Of a stretch of 64,000 bases of DNA, positions 1-11,000 are shown one piece after another (the first letter of the stretch is position 1; every line of letters starts with the position of its first letter). This stretch comes from Podarcis raffonei (lineage: Eukaryota > Chordata > Lepidosauria > Squamata > Lacertidae), in assembly GCF_027172205.1 (NCBI RefSeq), contig NC_070614.1, positions 30,814,501 to 30,878,500 on the forward strand, in the 5' to 3' direction. Under the pieces are notes generated by a model. That model worked only from the letters and a program-made list of their open reading frames with translations, did no database searches and was not told where the DNA came from. The position numbers and the translations under genes were made by a program.

Positions 1-1085
1 TCTCCTCACCTAAACTCATTGGTGTGCTGGCCTTGCCTCTTAACAGCTGTGCTCTCCTTATGTTGTCTCTTAGGTCAATCATATCTGAAGAGGGGTAGAG
101 TTGATTCCTCTGTTCTTCAAAAATGATTCAATCTCTGGACTCTTCCGCTCGAAATATTCACCAACTGTGGCTTTTCCTCTATCACCTTACTAACTTTTTA
201 CACCATATACAGTATGGGGAACCTGTTACGCTCCAGACACAATTGAAGTCCCGCTCTGTTCACTGTCTGCCAGTATGGGCAATGGTTAAGGATAATGGAG
301 TATAACATCTGAAAGGCTGCAATTTCCCTCATCTCTAGTATATACTTTCAGTCAGTGCTTTTTTAAAAAAAAAATGTTTAGGGGTACTCTCATTTTCTTA
401 CTCATATTGAAATACTGCCCCTCAATGAGGCCAAACTTAGATTCACAAAACATTTAGGGGTATGCGTCCCCCTGCATTTCCCCAGAAAAAAGCACTGCTT
501 TCAGTGCCGACTTTAGGTGGAGCTCAACACAGAGATTTGTTCCATAAACTTGCTGGAGTCAGCTGAGTCTGGAGCCAAATCAGTCCTATTCAGAGGGGTC
601 TGTGCATCTGACATCCCTGCAGGAAAGCCACTTGTGAAGCAGCAGCCCCTGGGATCAATGCCTCAATGCAACAGCAATGAGATTTATCATGCATGATGGA
701 GGGTGCACTTTTACAAGAGGCTTCCCTGCAGAAAAGTCACTTTGGAAGAAGCACCCCACAGAATTGATCCCACTCTGCTCACAGAGTGAGGGTAGCAGAT
801 GCAACATGTGCTTCTTTCTGCTCATCTTCCAGCCATACTGGTATGATGGTGATGATGAAAGCATGGGCCAAACTGACTGAGTCCTCTGGATTGAGCTAAT
901 GGCAAATATGAGACATGGGCTGTGTCCACCCATAGTATATACATCATTCTAATTTTGCTGATTCATGTAGTGCATCCTCCTGCAAACTCTGGGTCGAAAA
1001 TAGTGAGCACTTATCTACCACTCTTCAGTTTCCAAGATCAAATTACAACCTTTTCTAAACTTTTTTCTTGTCCTTTTCAATCTAG
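1..1085 (+). other. Left edge, presumed intron 3 of gene A
   Basis: Apart from the MITE at 353 I see no exon. No exon 3 signature (TAQMEL, MTGHSY) appears in any frame. Confidence 0.5.
353..497. mobile_element. hAT-type MITE
   Basis: It begins CAGTGCTTTTTT and ends AAAAAAGCACTG, an inverted pair, and is flanked by an exact 8-base duplication CTTTCAGT (345-352 and 498-505), as hAT elements make. Confidence 0.8.
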
Positions 1086-1313
1086 CTCCATCTCTTTCTA
1101 CGTGGTGTCACATTTAACAACAGTGCTGGAGACAAGATTTTTTTTGACAAGAATGGGGAGTTAACAGCTGGGTTTGATGTTATCAACTGGGTCAAGTCCT
1201 CCAACCATTCTTATCATAGAGTAAGAGTTGGAATGATGGATCCCCTGGCTCCCCAGGGTCAAAGGTTTACCATCAATGAGAAGGTCATAACTTGGCCCAG
1301 ATCATTTAACCAG
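1086..1313 (+). CDS. Gene A exon 4
   Basis: 228 nt, phase 0 at both ends, after a pyrimidine-rich tract ending TCTAG and before GTAGGC. It encodes [17 protein letters not shown] at the start and ends in SFNQ, the conserved end of the flytrap-coding part. No stop is present in frame. Confidence 0.85.
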
Positions 1314-4300
1314 GTAGGCACTGGCTGTTTGGATGGTCTACCACTATTTTATTAAGGGCCCTTACCTGGTATGCAAAGCTGATTTCATCTGATAGTGGTC
1401 GACCCTTGAAAAATACTGAATTTCATCTGTAAAAACAGTTATTAAGGCAAAAAAGAACAACCCCAAAGACTTCTGTACTGTTTATGTATTGATCAATATA
1501 TTCATTAGCAAGAGAATGGAGGAGGATTACCTGCATAGGCACCTCTTTTCCCTTCTTCTTGTAATTTGTGGAACTGCAGTCATTGGATGTTATTCAACTC
1601 AGGGAGAAAGATGAACTATTTAAAACTGTCTTTTTCATCTTTGACAGAAGTCTTTGTTATTTGCAGGCATATCATTCCACTCTGAGGGGATGGACCATGC
1701 TTAATTTCAGAAGCATATCTACAGTTTATTTTCCCCTAAAGGGGTATCCTTTACTGTTTGAGAGAACGGAGCTTGATTGATTGGTTTTCCTTTCTGATAT
1801 TCCTAAACTTATATAATGAGGATTCAAATGCATAGTGCACAGCAGCTGCAGTGTGCTACGCATTTCCTGGAGGTCAAATCTGCTGCCCCTTTGGATCCTG
1901 CCATCTGAAGCAGTGACCTTGTTTTGCCTCATGTATGGGCTGACACTGCCCTTTTCCAAAGCACAGTGATTGAAAAAGCCATGATAAATGCATTACCACT
2001 CATTAGGAATTAGACCTGTCAGTCACAAAGAGTCTCCCCACCCTGAACCTGTCAGGTGTTCTTCAGAACCCCCCCCTCACCACAATTGCTTGTTTTTTGG
2101 GAGAAGGGGGGTAGAAATTGTAGCAAGTTTGAGAACAAATGTTTCAGTTTTTGCAGACACAAGGTCTATGCAGAATCATTTTAGAGGCCTCTGCTTCACT
2201 TTGGGGTGCTTTGAAGAGATCCTACTTCAGTTATCTGTCCAAGGGGTTCCCTCAGCTCAGCATTGAGGTTACATGCAAAGTCAGGGCACAGCACTATTAA
2301 CAACATTCCCAGCATGTCCAATATTAGAATGGTTGTATAACACATTGAGTAACAGCCCCAAACTTCCTCACAAACAGTGTAAGGGCCCAGTACTTTCAAG
2401 TGTCTAAGATCATTATTCTCAAAATAGTCATTGTCCTCTTTCATTTATGGTTTAGGTTCAGCCTCACTCTGTATGTAGTGAGAGCTGCTATCCTGGTTTT
2501 AGCAAGAAAGTGAAGGAAGGGGAACCGTTCTGCTGCTATGAATGCATCCCCTGTCCTGAAGGGAAGATTTCAGATAAGAAAGGTAAGAAATATACTCCAA
2601 CATTCAATGAGTGCATCAGCTGTAAAACATACATATAAAGCAGTGGTGAGGAATCTTTCTAGCCATGTGGACCAGTATTTAATCTCCTTCCACACTAGGG
2701 GGAGTTCTTATTAAGATCATAGCAGGATTTTAAAGGGATAATACAGTCAAACCTCAGTTCCCAGACGCCTCCGTTATCATACGTTTCAACTTGCGAATGC
2801 TGAAAGTTTCCCCCCCTTTTTTCTCCATTGACTTTCGACCGCCCTTGGATCCTCGGATATCAAATATTTCAGAAGTCGAAGGGTCTTCCAGAACAGATTA
2901 TGTTTGACAACCGAGGTTTGACTGTACTCACCTTGCACATTATGATCCTGATCATTCACATGAATGAAAGAAATCTTGCAATTTCAAATGACATGTGCAG
3001 CATCACATCTAGCTGAGGTCTTGGCTGTGGGAGGGTGTGAATTCTTCTTTGAAGCAAGTAACCTTGAGGCCATTCTCCCCAAATGACATTAACCTGCTCA
3101 ATACCTGATACAACAGGTGATGTCAGATAAGGGGCAGAATAAATTGTGTTGCCAGTGTACAATTGGGAACCTTAAAGTGGGGCTCACTGTTGCCAAAAAG
3201 CAGCTGGTTGGTGGTGAGAGCAAACTATCTGGGATCAGCTGTGCTATGGAATGCCACATGGTGAACTCTGTAGTACAGCTGGTCCAAGCAAAAAGAGAAA
3301 GCTTATGTCAGGTCCTATCAGCTGGTCGGCACTGACTTCAAGCTCTGTGAGTCTGGCTGCAGTATAGGGGCTTGCATAAAGCTGAACAGGGCTCTTTGAA
3401 AGCTTCTTCTTGTAAACAGCCCAAGCAAAGAGCCCTTTTCATTTTTCAAAGTTAAGATTAGCCTGCAAAAAAAGTTGACAATTTTGGATATGAAAATTAA
3501 TCACCATCTCTTCATCATAGTTATTTGATTGAATCAAAATATATTTAGGGAGTGGTGTTAACATAACTGTCCTGAACAAACCTAGACTGATGAAGACAAG
3601 TTAATGACATTTTAGTTCTTTATTAGGAAAGCACTCAGCTCCTAAGGTGCAAAGGATTTACACACTACTTCCTGCTAACTAGCTGTCTAGGCAATCTACC
3701 TCTGCATACCTGTGCTCTGTCTCAGACAGTTAATGCAACTGTGTGACCCCATCCCCTATGCTGCCTTCTTCTTCACCATCATTAAATTTCTATACTGCCC
3801 TTCATTCCAGGATCACAGCACAGTTTACAATATAAAAACACAATAATACATTCCATAGTAACAAATGAAAACAAAACCCCACAGTTTAAAAGGTCATATA
3901 TTGTTCAATTAGCAAAGGCATGGGAGAGGAGGAATATTTTTGCCTGGTGCTTAAAGATATGTAACAAAGTTGGCAGGTGAGCCTTCCTAGGGAGAGCATT
4001 TGACAAGCAGGGAACTGGCCTCCAGACCTATCAGGAAGAAGGGCAGAGTGAATGCTGAACACATGACTTCACGATTTCCTACAGCCCTTCCTGAAGATCT
4101 TCCTCTGCCTCCTTTTTTCCTGTGTCTGCCTGCCTGGTCTCTTCCTTATGACTCCCCTCTTCCTCCACCCCGGCAGCTGCCTTACAGGTGCAAGAGGACC
4201 CGACAAAACACTGTCTCCTTCCTCGGATGATCCTCTTCCTCACCAGCCTCCTCTGCCCCCTCAGACTCCTGTTTGTCGCTGACAATAACTCTATTCTTAA

Positions 4301-5478
4301 TTCAGTCTGTAATTTGAAGAGAATATGTGGTATTTTACCCTATAAATATGGACCCTGTTACTTCTGTAGTACAGTTTCACCTGTTTCTTTTTCATTCACC
4401 TGTTTCTTTTCATTTTTCTTTTTTTCAGATTGGTTTCATATTTGTTTTTCTATTTATGTATGTATAGTGTTTCTTCTAAAATATTAAGTAGTTTAAGAAT
4501 GCAACTGAATAAAATTAATATGTATATTCTAATATGTAGAAAAGTTCTGGCATGTTAAAAAGATATTCTCCCACAGATATGAATGACTGTCATGAATGCA
4601 CAGATGAAAACCACCCAAACAAATATAAGGATTCTTGTGTTCCCAAGGATATAAGCTTCTTGTCTTATGAAGAACCTTTGGGAATCAGTTTAGCATCTTT
4701 GGCTCTTTCCTTTTCTTTGATTACGGCTATGGTGCTAGGATTGGTTTTGAGGCATCACAACACTCCCATTGTCAAAGCCAACAACCGGCAGCTCACCTAC
4801 ACTCTTCTCCTCTCCCTCCTCCTCTGCTTCCTTTCTGCATTGCTATTCATTGGACAGCCTCAGAAGGTGACATGTCTCCTCCGACAAGCAACTTTTGGCA
4901 TGATCTTCTCAGTGGCTGTTTCCTGTGTCCTAGCAAAAACCATCACAGTGGTTCTAGCTTTCATGGCCACCAAGCCAGGATCCCAGATGAGGAAGTGGGC
5001 GGGGAGAAAGCTGGACACTTTCATTGTTCTCCCCTGTTCCCTTATCCAAGCAGTTATTTGTTCTATATGGTGGGCAACCACTCCACCATTCCCTGATGTT
5101 GACAATAATTCCACGCCTGAAGAAATTGTACTGGAATGCAATGAGGGGTCTGTGGCTATGTTCTACTGTGTCTTGGGGTATTTGGGCTTTCAGGCTATTA
5201 TCAGTTTCATTGTTGCTTTCCTTGCTCGGAAGTTGCCAGACAGTTTCAACGAAGCCAAGTTTATCACATTCAGTTTGCTAGTGTTTTGTAGTGTTTGGTT
5301 GTCCTTTGTTCCAAGCTATGTGAGCTCCAATGGAAAATACATGGTGGCTGTAGAGATATTTGCCATCTTAGCTTCCAGTGCTGGGTTGCTGGTTTGCATA
5401 TTTTCTCCAAAGTGTTACATAATTATGTTGAAGCCTGAGCTGAACAGCAGGGAACAGTTGATGAAAAGAAAGACTTGA
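1086..5478 (+). CDS. V2R gene A, 3' part (exons 4-6)
   Basis: Type-2 vomeronasal receptor, a class C GPCR of vomeronasal sensory neurons. Visible coding exons are 1086-1313, 2456-2582 and 4577-5478, giving 418 residues plus stop: the end of the flytrap domain, the cysteine-rich NCD3G linker and the whole seven-helix domain. Borders are AG/GT and phases (0, 1) match the complete genes downstream. The frame is open throughout, with the family signatures FNEAKFITF and [13 protein letters not shown] near the C-terminus. Exons 1-3 are not found between 1 and 1085, so they should lie left of the window. The helix domain has Arg-rich replacements not shared with the neighbours (for example [10 protein letters not shown]), so A is a distinct paralog rather than a recent copy of B-E. 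Whether the gene is complete cannot be judged here. Confidence 0.85.
2456..2582 (+). CDS. Gene A exon 5 (NCD3G linker)
   Basis: 127 nt between TTTAG and GTAAG. It encodes the cysteine-rich linker ([12 protein letters not shown], then [18 protein letters not shown]) that couples the flytrap to the membrane domain in class C receptors. It ends in phase 1. Confidence 0.88.
2742..2926. mobile_element. TA-target MITE (Tc1/mariner type)
   Basis: TACAGTCAAACCTCAGTT at the left is inverted as AACCGAGGTTTGACTGTA at the right, with TA at both ends. It lies in intron 5 of gene A. Confidence 0.7.
3782..4020. repeat. Old interspersed repeat (L2/CR1-like or SINE)
   Basis: TTTCTATACTGCCCTTCATT followed by an A-rich stretch with AATATAAAAACACAATAA. 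A similar opening recurs at 6660, so this is a dispersed family, but I cannot name it safely. In gene A intron 5. Confidence 0.4.
4577..5478 (+). CDS. Gene A exon 6 (seven-helix domain)
   Basis: The last exon starts after CCACAG (D-M-N-D-C-H) and runs open to TGA at 5478. It holds seven hydrophobic segments, the disulfide pair expected in this class (CLLRQ before helix 3 and LECNEGS in the second extracellular loop) and the C-terminal [12 protein letters not shown] motif. Confidence 0.92.
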
Positions 5479-5923
5479 ATGTTGTGCCCAAATAATGTGC
5501 ACTGCTAGTTATCATAGTCTGCAATCCATATGTGTGTCCATGACCCCTAAGGTTTGCGAACATTTCTCTCTCAATATAGAATATTTTCGTAGTTGTTGAA
5601 ACACCATGTAATATAAAAATGGCAAACTTCCATCCCAGAAGTATACGGCAACACAGAAATGAGGGTCAGAGTAGGTTTAAATGGTAGAATGATGACTGCT
5701 TTTAAGACATTATGAGGAGTGAAGCAATGTTGCATTCTTGCTCCCATGGTTTTTACTGATATAGTATACACCCCCTCTTTAGTAATTAGGATCAGAATTT
5801 TCCCAGCCTTGATTAGATGATTTAGTGGTTTTCTTTACTCTCTGATTCTGTCTCAAAAATCTTTTGGAGATCTCATCCGAAGATCTCAGGGCAGTTCATA
5901 AGATGATTCCTGGATCAGCAGGC

Positions 5924-5924
<1 letters not shown>

Positions 5925-5969
<45 letters not shown>

Positions 5970-6050
5970 TTATTTATATCCCGCCCTCCCCAGCCGAAGC
6001 CGGGCTCAGGGCGGCTAACAACAATAAAACAGTACAAAAGTACAGCATAA
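5925..6050 (+). repeat. TAA microsatellite joined to a dispersed repeat
   Basis: About 14 TAA units run into TTTATTTATATCCCGCCCTC and GGGCTCAGGGCGGCTAACAA, the end of a repeat commonly dispersed in squamates. The family name is uncertain. Confidence 0.5.
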
Positions 6051-6104
6051 ACAACACTCTAAAATCATTCATTATAAAATTAATTAATTATTATAGAAGA
6101 AACT

Positions 6105-6430
6105 CTTTCATTTAGATACCTGGGTGTTCTCTTTGATGAAACCCTCCCTTGGAAGTGTCATATGGATGCAGTTAAAGTAAAGACACAGAAAACCATTGGG
6201 GCATTAATGAAGTTATACTACAATAATGGAGGGCAGCTAATTGAACCTGCCTTAAAGATATTTGGCAGCAAAATGCTTACCCAAATGTTCTATGGCATTG
6301 AAATCTGGGGCTCTGAGTAGAACTTCATTATGTATTGTTTTGGAAACAATGCAGAATAATTACTCTCTACCATCAGGAATAGCAGCAGGTAATCTGAGTG
6401 GCCAACAATCAAAGCAAGAGAGGGCTATGC
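6105..6430 (+). mobile_element. LINE reverse transcriptase remnant
   Basis: Reading 6107 on gives FRYLGVLFDETLPWKCHMD and GSKMLTQMFYGIEIWG, the region after the catalytic core of a non-LTR reverse transcriptase. It is interrupted by a stop near 6320 and degraded afterwards. It is not the L1 clade seen elsewhere here. Confidence 0.6.
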
Positions 6431-7396
6431 TCTGTTAAAAGTATGTTAAAAATGCTACTATGCCTCTTGAGCTTTTTCCTGCTCTGTGCTATTACAAACA
6501 GATATATGTGATGGGGAGTAAAGGAATGGGAGGGTTGCTATAAACCTTGAACAGTAGAGGAGGTGACAAAATTATTTGGTCCACTTCTCACAGTTGGCCA
6601 ACATGCTCAAGCTTTCTAGTGAATTGAAATTCAACTCTCAGTTCAATTATTTATTTACTTTATTTCTTAATTTTCTATACCACCCTTCATTCGATGATCA
6701 CAGGACAGTTTTCAGTATAATTATGCAATTTTCCAGATTTTTTGATACAGCTTCTATACAAAAAATGGGCTTATCTAGTTGCACACCTCACCTCTGCCCA
6801 CAGTGCACAGCAGCTAGGGCCCACATTGTCTTGCCAGCCCTTAGGGGAATTCCCCAGCTGGCAGAATCTAGGAATCTCCACCCAAATACTGTCTTCAGAT
6901 GGGCCGGTAGGAGGCCCTGCTGAAGGGCAGAGCCTTGCCAGCCGGATGGGCATTAGCTGTTGGCCATGTCTGGTCAGTCAGCAATGCATAAAAGTTGGCT
7001 ACTCCTACCTTCTGCAGTACAGATATTTGACATAAAAGATGCAGACAAAATGTGCATTTTATGGATGAATGTATTGAAAAATATTTTATAATTAAATGGT
7101 TCAGATTTTACATAAAACTGTGTATTAAAGACATTCAATTTAAATTGGATTTTTTTATGAAGCTGCTAAAAATATGTAAATACATACAATGAGTTGGAAT
7201 GGAACAATAACTGAGCAAGAGTGATTATTATTCAATTTCTAACCCATGCTTCATCAGCAACAAGTATGTTCCTGTTCTCTGTCGCATACCACAGTACTGT
7301 AATTTGTGATGACATTCTCTTTCTGTGGATAATTCTAAATAGAAATATTCCTGTCTTGGGTGGGAGAAAATGTTCACCTGTGAAAAACAAATTTTC

Positions 7397-7412
7397 TTCT
7401 GCAATTCCACAG
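7397..7412 (+). promoter_or_regulatory. Shared V2R upstream block, gene B copy
   Basis: TTCTGCAATTCCACAG lies about 430 bases before the gene B start. Versions occur at 22615, 32876, 37409 and 49095, each 290-425 bases before a V2R exon 1. A regulatory role is inferred from conservation between paralogs only. Confidence 0.4.
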
Positions 7413-7679
7413 GGAATCTTCAAACCTGGATCTGGTGATTGTCTTTCCTTTAATTATCAAAAGAGCTGTAATTATTTTGCTGCTTGTAAAAAACAAAACA
7501 AAACCGAGGTGTTTTAGTGACCACTAGCTAAATGAGTAGCAAATACTGTGAAATATAAATATACCTAATACCATTTAGAAATAAGAAAAGGAACAAAGAA
7601 GATTTATACTCCTGTCTTTAAGCCTATCAGTACACTAAATGAATGCTCAAATCAAATTGTGACCATAGAGACTCTTATA

Positions 7680-7765
7680 CTGCAATCCTATACATGCCTA
7701 CTCAGAAGTAAGCCGTATTGAGTTCAATGAGACCTACTCCCAAGAAAGTATGTCTAGGATTGCAG
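7680..7765. mobile_element. Short palindromic MITE
   Basis: CTGCAATCCTATACATG at the left mirrors TATGTCTAGGATTGCAG at the right, with internal mirrored sequence. It lies between the upstream block and gene B exon 1. Confidence 0.55.
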
Positions 7766-7845
7766 CCTTAATATTCAGCTACAGATGCGGGGGGGAGGGA
7801 GAATAAAAAAGTTTATCAAATGAAGATTTGTATTTGGATTCTAGG

Positions 7846-8063
7846 ATGGTCCTATTAGTGCTGGTGGTGCTGGTTCTGCTTCCTCACATGGCATGCAAGG
7901 CTCATAATATTCAATGCAGTGTTCATTTTCCTCACCCTCCATTTGACAAGTATCATCAGTCAGGAGACCTCATCATTGGTGTTATTGCTTCCCAGAGCTT
8001 CATTGTCTCCAGTTCACTAACCTTCAGTACAGAACCTCCACCAGTATTATCCGATGAGCTTAC
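7846..8063 (+). CDS. Gene B exon 1 (signal peptide)
   Basis: The ATG at 7846 follows TCTAGG. It encodes a hydrophobic leader ([19 protein letters not shown]) and then the V2R N-terminus with [15 protein letters not shown]. It ends in phase 2 before GTAAGG. An upstream in-frame ATG exists, but I chose this one because all five exon 1 copies align here. Confidence 0.8.
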
Positions 8064-11000
8064 GTAAGGATTTCTTTAAAAATTATTTAATTTTTTTTTA
8101 TTTAAAAAACTAACACCCTGCTATTTTTTTAATTCCACAAAACAGTATAGAAAAGGCAGTAAAACTGCATTATAAAACCAGTAAGAGGTAAAAACAGGAA
8201 TTCCGAACTAACAGGATCCAATCTCATGGGTTGGGAAGAGCCTAGGCAGAATGATAACAAGACATCCGAAGCAACTAATAGATGGTGCCTTTTGTATGAC
8301 AGATGATTTTTTTATATGATTGTTGTTGTTGTTGTTTAGTCATTTAGTCGTGTCCGACTCTTCATGACCCCATGGACCAGAGCACTCCAGGCACTCCTGT
8401 CTTCCACTGCCTGCCACAGTTTGGTCAAACTCATGCTGGTAGCTTTGAGAACACTGTCCAACCATCTCGTCCTCTGCTGTCCCCTTCTCCTTGTGCCCTC
8501 AATCTTTCCCAACATTAGGGTCTTTTCCAGGGAGTCTTCTCTTCTCATGAGGTGGCCAAAGTATTGGAGCCTCAGCTTCACAATCTGTCCTTCCAGTGAG
8601 CACTCAGGGCTGATTTTGTATAATACAGTGCCACAAGTAACCTATGTGACCTATGTGGTCTGAAAGGTCTGTTCGGGGCAGGCACTCCTTCAGGTAACCT
8701 GGTCCCCAGTTGGTCTGGGCTTATATGGTGGTTAAGTAGCTGATTGACAAGCTGTAGTAGTACCCTTGCTATTTTCCTTCCTTCATTCCCTTGTGTTACC
8801 CAAGTAATCACTTTGAGAGTTCCTGATCCGGAGACGTGACTTATTGGATTGGACAGAAGAAAATGTTGGTGCAATTGAGGGTGCTGCTGAAAAAGAGGTG
8901 TACTTTCTCCTGCTGTTTCTTGTTCATTTTTCCACCGCTTTCTGTGTCACATGAAGGGTATTCTGACATTACCTGGTACCTGGATACAAGTAATCCATGC
9001 AGGTATTAAAAATTACCATCCACAACTGTCTGCTGAAAAAGAGAGTGTTCTGCTCACATGTCCTCCTGCATTCTTTCCAACTGGCTTTGATCACAGTTTT
9101 CATTCTATTTTTTTCCTGTGGTTATTCTATGTCATCATACATCTTCATCCCTGTCTTCACTCATGAATTTCTTTTCTTTTTTTTTCTTGACACAGTAGCA
9201 CAGCAAATATTAAAACACAAAATACGCCTCCAAAACATTGGGTTGTGGCCAACTTGGTTATACTCCGTGCCCATTCATTTTAATGGGTCTGTCCTAAGTA
9301 TAATGTAACTGGATGCAACTCATACATTCTTAATCATATCTGGGAATAATCAGGGCTTTTTTCCAGCCGAAACTCACCAGAACTCAGTTCTGACATCTCT
9401 CAAGTGGGCATCATTGCCAGTATAAGAGAACAAGGGAAAAATAGCACTGGGCATAATCAAACTCATTCTTCTTGGAACTTCCAAAGAGTATTTAGCGTTA
9501 CAAAAAATACCAAGTGCATTCAGTTCCCACCCTGTGAAGAATTAGAAATTCACAACACAACTCTGTTTGTAGTGTAACCCTACCCATGTCTACTGAGAAT
9601 CTCAAGTGCATCTCACTGACAAGTACATGTGAATTCTATTTCAGCCTAAATACTGTATTTTGGATCATAACAGCATCCTTTTAATATTTCTTCGATTTAC
9701 TAAAGGTGTTTCTCATCAGCAGGACTCTCACACAAATGTACAGATGAACTGGATACTCACAATAGGTCCCTACAGGCCAGTACAATTTACTCCTAGCAGC
9801 AATAAATCTCCAAGCACTGAGGTGCATGTTTCTGTAACCTTGATACCCACAACCTGTCTTTTAACGGGGCCATCTGACAGCAAAAGACGTGCTCAATTTG
9901 TAGTTCATTTTGTTTCACATTTCACATTTTCTGTGAACTATCTTTTGTAGATACAGCAATGAGTTTCAATATCATCATTTCCATCTTTCCATCTATATCA
10001 GGGGTAGGCAAACTAAGGTGCGTGGGCTGGATGTGGCCCAATCACCTTCTCAATCCAGCCCGCAGACGGTCTGGATTGAGTAGAATGTGTGCTTTTATTT
10101 AAAATGCATCTCTGGGTTATTTGTGGGGCATAGGAATTTGTTCATTTTTTTTTTTAATATAGTCTGGCCCACCACATGGTCTGAGGGACGGTGGACCGAC
10201 CCCCAGCTGAAAAAGGTTGCTGACCCCTGGTCTATATGCATTGTTTTTAAGACATCCCATTTTAACAGGTATAGTGATTTTTGTGACACTTCCTAATGCT
10301 ATCTAGACTTTTTTTCATTCTCAGTCACATTTTTGGGATTTTTTAAAAAAATAGATACAGTGTATGTTACTTTATTCATTTGATAACAGGGTTAGTTCTG
10401 ATTCATTTATCATTTTTGGTACCCTAGTAGCCATCCCTCAGAATATCAAGCAACACTTACTTATCTTCAAATGTAACTAAGAAATTATTGTGTAGAAATT
10501 GTTCAGCAGATGAGAGCCGCCGCCACCTTTCTTCATATTTGATTCTTGCTGTTTGGAAAAGAAATAACAAACCAAGAAAGGGTGGGCTGTTATGTTTTAT
10601 TATTTAAATATTTATATATAAAAATTCATAGAATCATAGAATTTTAGAGTTGGAAGGGACGCCAAGGCTCATGTAGTCCAACCCCAGCAATGCAAGAATC
10701 TCAGAATATATACCACTATGTCATTGAAAAAATATATATCAAGTGATTCACAGCCATAAACATAAAACCATACAATAAGAGCAAGATAAAATGTTCTTAT
10801 GATGATCACTGATGTTGCTTAGTACTATCACCTCACTTCTTGAAGATGATGGCTAATTCTGTTTGGTAGTTTCACCTTTGTGTAGACCATGTTATGCTAA
10901 GGAATGCCTCCAGAAGTTGTGTAAATCCTATAATGAATAATAATATTGAAAGGAGATTATGCATAACACAGTTGTGATATTTGTGCAAAGCTTAGCAGAA

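Larger units (their letters stand above)
5479..7845. other. Intergenic, A to B
   Basis: Holds the TAA repeat and dispersed repeat at 5925, a LINE remnant at 6105, an old repeat at about 6643-6725, the shared upstream block at 7397 and a palindromic MITE at 7680. The rest is AT-rich with nothing recognisable. Confidence 0.6.
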
